Of a stretch of DNA of 64,000 nt, positions 59,538-64,000 are shown piece by piece. The DNA is taken from contig CADCSX010000007.1 of NCBI GenBank assembly GCA_902805475.1, positions 2,232,001 through 2,296,000 on the forward strand. The letters run 5' to 3'. Within the stretch, counting starts at the first letter, position 1. Each line of letters begins with the position of its first letter. This DNA comes from Entonaema liquescens. Its lineage: Eukaryota; Ascomycota; Sordariomycetes; Xylariales; Xylariaceae. A model generated the notes under the pieces. That model had not been told where the DNA came from and made no database searches. It worked only from the letters and a program-made list of their open reading frames with translations. Both the position numbers and the translations under genes were made by a program.

Positions 59538-61895
59538 TGTGTTTGCTGGGTAAATGAAGGTATTTTGTGAAGGTCGGGGTTGGGTGGGTTAGAAGAAGTT
59601 GTGTGAAGAACCACACGAAGGGAAATGTAGTGGGGGAGAGAGTTTTATGAATGGATAGAAATTCGCAAAGGAAAACTCTATCCTTAGCGAAAATTAGTAG
59701 AGATTGTGGTGGTCTCTAAGTTGGAAAAAGTGTTACGAGATGACCTGAGATGGTGAAAATGGAAAGAAAGTGACCAAGTTCGGAGTTTGGTTGTTCTTAC
59801 GGTCGTAGTTGTTTGAGCTGGTGATGACGAGAGGTGGAAGGAGCTCGGACCAAGTGGGGACCCAGGTTAAGACCGCCACATCTTCCAATCAATTCCACAG
59901 CCTGACTTGTTGAACAAGCCAGATTGCTTGCCTGGGGCTTACTAACTGATAACTTATCGACAGGCAGACAACTCGCTACGCAATCAGGTAATTAGGCACT
60001 GTACCTGCATACGTGGGCAACCCTTCAGGCCTCTTTTTCACTTATTCACCAGTTTCTTAGGGGGTTTTTCTTACTCATTTTACTGCGTACGTATCTAGTT
60101 AACTACCTAGAGTGTATTTCTAACAGTATTGAGCTAGGTAGAATATTCTAGCACGGAGTTCTAATTTGCATACCTACCTATGTTACTTAGCTGTATCCAA
60201 AGAATATATAGGTGCAGCGGGTTATCAATACATGCGTGTGTAGGTAGTTTTATTAAAGACGCAAGGCCACCAATAAGATATTCTCTCGACAACTTTGCAA
60301 AACTTCTGGCTCTCTTCATTAGTAGAGCCTCACAAAATTTTCTCACAGAAATGGCCGCCACTCTTGTCTTATTGTATAATACCCTGCATACTTCGCCCCG
60401 CAGAGAAGCGGAACGATATACAGCTCCATTTCGATTTTCTAGCGGATAATTCAGCCTCTTCAGTTTACGTATAAATTGGAACACAACAGAATGCAACAAT
60501 ATGTGAACAGTCCTAGAGTAAAGCATAGTTAAAACGATGCTTCATATGTTACACGCTAATACTCTTCGGTAGAGACAATTAATATGATAACTATGATATC
60601 TTGGTTTAGTCGAGTTGCGAATGCTCCCTTACCTTAGTTAATGAGTTCTCAAATCAATACCAGTATTCGGTGAGACTGGGGACTCAGAACTCGATGAAAG
60701 CGGTTGTATCACAGCTTTCGAAAGATTTAATTACTTGCTGAATTACACAGGCATTTGAACATAGCACCCGATCTCTCGTCAGCATCAATTTTTTCTTGGT
60801 AGGCCAATCACAATACAACCCGCTACAGGCGGCAATGGTTCGGGCAAACCTTAAAAGCTTTGCGGCGCATGACTTTTGCTTTGCAGCTTCAATCTGCCAA
60901 TATCCTACCTTTTACCCCATACAGTACGAAATGACGTCACACATCCGCGCCATCTTATCTATCAAAAAACAGCAGGAAGATCTACCCCCCGGGCAAGTAG
61001 AGTTACGTTGCGTGCAGTGCCGCGCGAAATTTCCAGCATCTGCTGTTTGTTTCCAACGATACTCCCATAGCTTAGCCCGACAAGAAGCGATAGATTCCGA
61101 CGTCTCGTTGTGTAAAGTTGGCGGTCATCACCGGGACGGAGGAAAATTTTTTATTTTTCTTTCGGCGAGACAATACTAATGTACATATGTAATTTGTGTG
61201 ACATTATCAGCCTTGCTCTCACGTCTAAAATTCAAAAAAGGGATTGTACAACTCCCCACTTTGATTCCATTGTCCAATAATGTGACGTGATGGAAACATC
61301 GATGATGGGTTGGCGGCGACTTCCCCGAACCCTAGATATGAAGTTACAAAAGGTAATTCCAACTCTTGGTCTAACATGGGCAGGTGCAAATACTAAATCA
61401 TGGGACCGTTCTCCGCGTCGGCAAGTATTCCTTAGCAAGCCAAGTATCGTACTAAAGGTACATAGTCGTCTTACTAGCGTAATAGAATAAATAACTTCAA
61501 CACCATAACAAGCCCATCGTTTTCATGTTCTGCACACTGGCTCCACCGTTATCAATCAAGGTAAGGTAGCTGCATGCATAGCCCGGGGTATATCTATGCG
61601 CATGGTTGCGTCTATCTCTTCGATATTTCTAAAAGTATCTCTTATTAAGTCTTTCTCTCCTTCGATTGAAGGTGGTCTTTAATCTTCATTTCTTAATCCC
61701 TACTCGGTGTTATATATTGAAGCGAAGAGCTAGCATATCGTTCTGTACCTCCAATCTCTGGGGTGCCGCTAATAATCTAATTGTCAAGTATCTAATGTAC
61801 TGAACCTTCCCTATTTACTTTCGCCTCATAAATCTTCCAGTACCTCTCCCTTTCCTGGCCGTCTCATACATAACCTGTGAGCTAAACATCTAGAC
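59538..61895. other. Intergenic between divergent CDC48 and AVT1-like genes
   Basis: 2.36 kb shared by two divergent genes, so it should hold both promoters. I see no gene; ORFs at 60161-60526, 60796-61179 and 61287-61490 have no recognised domains. TACCTA-type motifs occur near 60105-60180. Confidence 0.6.
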
Positions 61896-64000
61896 ATGGC
61901 TGCGAGGCAGCCTACAACCTGGGATGAGTACGATCGTGGAGCTTCTCCCGGCCGAAGCGATAGCTTGTCGTCTCTCGGCAATCTAAGCGCTCGATCTGAA
62001 GATCAAGCGCTGTTGAGTGACCAGAGTGCTTATGGGCATGATGAAGAATACCCGCGACGAGCAGGACGAAGGTTGGCATACCTGCCATCGATTTACCTTC
62101 GCCTAGACTAATTGCATATATTACCATAGGTCGTCCATAACGAATCGTCTTGCTGCGGTGGCCGACATTGGTGGCGTTAATAGTATCAGGTCTTTTGGAA
62201 GGAGTTGGCAACGAGCTGCGGCCTTTCCAGAAATCTTACCGCAACACCCAACCTTTGTGTTTGCACCAGATCAAGAGCCAGTTCAGTCGGTCGACCCCCA
62301 TCCGTATGCCGGGCACGACCTCGAAGCGGGTCCCAGAGCTTCTCCCTCTAGACGGGACATTGAAGCTCCTTCGCCCCACAATGTCGATCACGAGGAACCC
62401 GGACCAGCTGGAACACCTTCGTCACGAACAGATGGACCGGAAGGCGAGAGAAAACGCCTGGGTAACGAGTTGTACCGAGTAGTATCACCATCTGGTTCTC
62501 CCCACAGCAATTCGTTATTTTCCGTACCGCCGCACTTAGCTGTTTCTCCTCTAGTCGGTAGTTATGGGTCTGTTCGAAGTTACGGCACGGTCCAGTCGGC
62601 AGCCACCCACTCCTCTATGATCCACGCCGCAGACCTATGGCGTCAACAACAAGAATCAGGAGCAAATGTGCCCGATGGCGAACGGCCGCCAATCCTCGTA
62701 AAAGAGGTTGAGCAAGAAGGAAGACTTGTTCTAGCTGTAGCCGGTCAATCGACTCTGCCACAGACGGTTGTGAACTCTACTAAGTGAGTAAGCCCCTCCT
62801 TTCCTACAGAGACCCATGACTAAACCTCAATATAGTGTCTTGATCGGTGTCGGGTTGCTGAGCTTACCAATGGGTTTGAAGTACGCCGGTTGGGTCTGTG
62901 GTCTTATTGCATTGTTTTTATGTGCTGCATTAACCAGTTGGACGGCGAGAATATTATCGAGATGCATGGATCGCGACCCTAGCACGATCACCTTTTCCGA
63001 CATAGCGTATACATGTTTCGGCAGGAAAGCGCGTATCATGACAGCAGCGCTTTTCACTCTGGAGTTACTTGCGGCTTGCGTGGCTCTTATCGTACTTTTC
63101 GCCGACTCATTGGCGCTCTTACTCCCGGGTACATTGAGTGTGACGGAGTGGAAGATCGTCTGTACCCTGATCCTCATACCCTTGCAATTCGTTCCTCTAT
63201 CCCTCCTATCCGTCACGAGCTTCGTCGGCGTGGTCTCATGTCTAGGCAGTAAGTTTCTTGTAAACCCTCCACTAGCGCTGAAATACTTACAAAGTGGTCT
63301 AGTTGCTATCATTGTCATACTTGACGGCTTGATAAAACCGCATACTCCTGGTTCTCTTATAGAGCCTGCCAAGACCTATCTATTTCCTGACAACTGGCTT
63401 ACTTTACCTTTGTCCTTCGGGTTACTCATGTCTCCATGGGGTGGACATAGTGTTTTCCCAAACGTAGGTCCATCTTAGCTCCAGATAAGGCATCAGCTGG
63501 CTAATTAAAATCCAGATTTATCGTGACATGAGACATCCATACCGATTTAAAGAAGTATGTAAATCTAATCATTTTCCTCGTGTAGTTTTGACTAACACTT
63601 GATTAGGCGGTTGGATACACGTTTAGCTTCACTGTAAGTCTTGAGTATACTAATCAATAAATCCGATAATTGGCTAACGGTCCATAGTTGGTAATAGATT
63701 TGGCTGTAGCTGTTGTAGGGTTACTTATGTTCGGCGATGGAGTCCGCGACGAGATCACGGGGAATATCCTTGAAACCACGGGATATCCAAATGTCTTAAA
63801 TGTCCTCCTTGTGATCTTCATTGCAATTATTCCTCTGACTAAAATTCCTTTGAATTCTCAGCCGATCGTCACGATTCTGGAAGTTTTGTTCGGGCTTCGG
63901 CAACAAGTCGTGGCGGAAGAAACACCTCTAGTCGGGCTCTCTAGCAGCTCAAGGGGTGTACTAAAAGCTATCGTGAGAGTGTTGACGCTCTTCGTCTTTC
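61896..64000 (+). CDS. avt1: AVT1-like vacuolar amino-acid transporter (3' end outside window)
   Basis: Proton-coupled amino-acid carrier of the AAAP/SLC32-36 family in the vacuole membrane. Visible exons: 61896-62071, 62130-62783, 62836-63463, 63516-63554, 63607-63633 and 63688 onward, with uniform 52-58 bp introns and a continuous frame. The long polar N-terminus (about 215 aa, Ser/Pro/Gly-rich) is typical of AVT1 rather than the shorter AVT5-7. The core starts at 'QTVVNSTN' joined across intron 2 to 'VLIGVGLLSLPMGLKYAGW', the TM1 signature. Further TMs include 'VCGLIALFLCAALTSWTARI' and 'ALFTLELLAACVALIVLFA'; 'MSPWGGHSVFPN' is followed by a conserved 'IYRDMRHPYRFKEA'. The window ends in the late TM region. 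Subfamily assignment is by resemblance. Confidence 0.9.

Overview
The window looks like nuclear DNA of a filamentous ascomycete (Pezizomycotina). Sordariomycetes, perhaps Xylariales, is my best guess, but it is only an inference. Genes carry short introns (52-130 bp) with GTRNGT-like donors, CTAAC/CTRAC branch points and YAG acceptors. They sit as islands between long AT-leaning intergenic stretches full of microsatellites. No prokaryotic, plasmid, viral or CRISPR features are visible.

Layout. 1-2.1 kb: no gene. 2.1-3.1 kb: orphan Gag-like ORF (+). 3.8-5.7 kb: SEC12, the ER exchange factor for SAR1 (-). 6.5-7.5 kb: intradiol ring-cleavage dioxygenase (-). 9.0-11.5 kb: patatin-domain TAG lipase (-). 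13.2-14.1 kb: SAR1, the COPII GTPase (-). 15.3-17.6 kb: acidic, SR-like fungal protein of unknown function (-). 22.9-23.7 kb: mitochondrial ATP synthase delta subunit (+). 24.1-27.0 kb: Cys-rich fungal protein whose single reading frame is broken by two in-frame stops (+). 31.4-33.7 kb: palH/RIM21 pH sensor (+). 35.2-36.7 kb: LAG1-type ceramide synthase (+). 40.4-43.5 kb: HMT1-type vacuolar half-ABC transporter (-). 43.5-55.1 kb: 11.6 kb without a recognisable gene, rich in tandem repeats. 55.1-55.7 kb: small conserved unknown protein (+). 56.8-59.5 kb: CDC48 AAA ATPase (-). 61.9-64.0 kb: AVT1-like vacuolar amino-acid transporter, cut by the window end (+).

The content is mostly housekeeping. 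SEC12 and SAR1 are a GEF/GTPase pair that start COPII budding at the ER and lie about 7.4 kb apart. CDC48 (ERAD), ceramide synthase and the TAG lipase also act at the ER or on lipid droplets. palH, the HMT1-like pump and the AVT1-like carrier concern ambient pH and vacuolar homeostasis. I see no biosynthetic gene cluster or defence system.

The strongest unexpected signal is technical. Five otherwise well-conserved genes (SEC12, dioxygenase, lipase, LAG1, CDC48) hold seven apparent 1-nt deletions, all the same sign and nearly all inside homopolymer runs. Adding one base at each site restores an exact multiple of three in all five genes. This points to homopolymer under-calling in the assembly rather than gene decay. 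I did not find a convincing undescribed system. The best biological leads are the orphan Gag-like gene, the stop-interrupted Cys-rich gene, a cluster of PacC-like sites 2 kb upstream of palH, and a GC-rich structured stretch near 54.4 kb.
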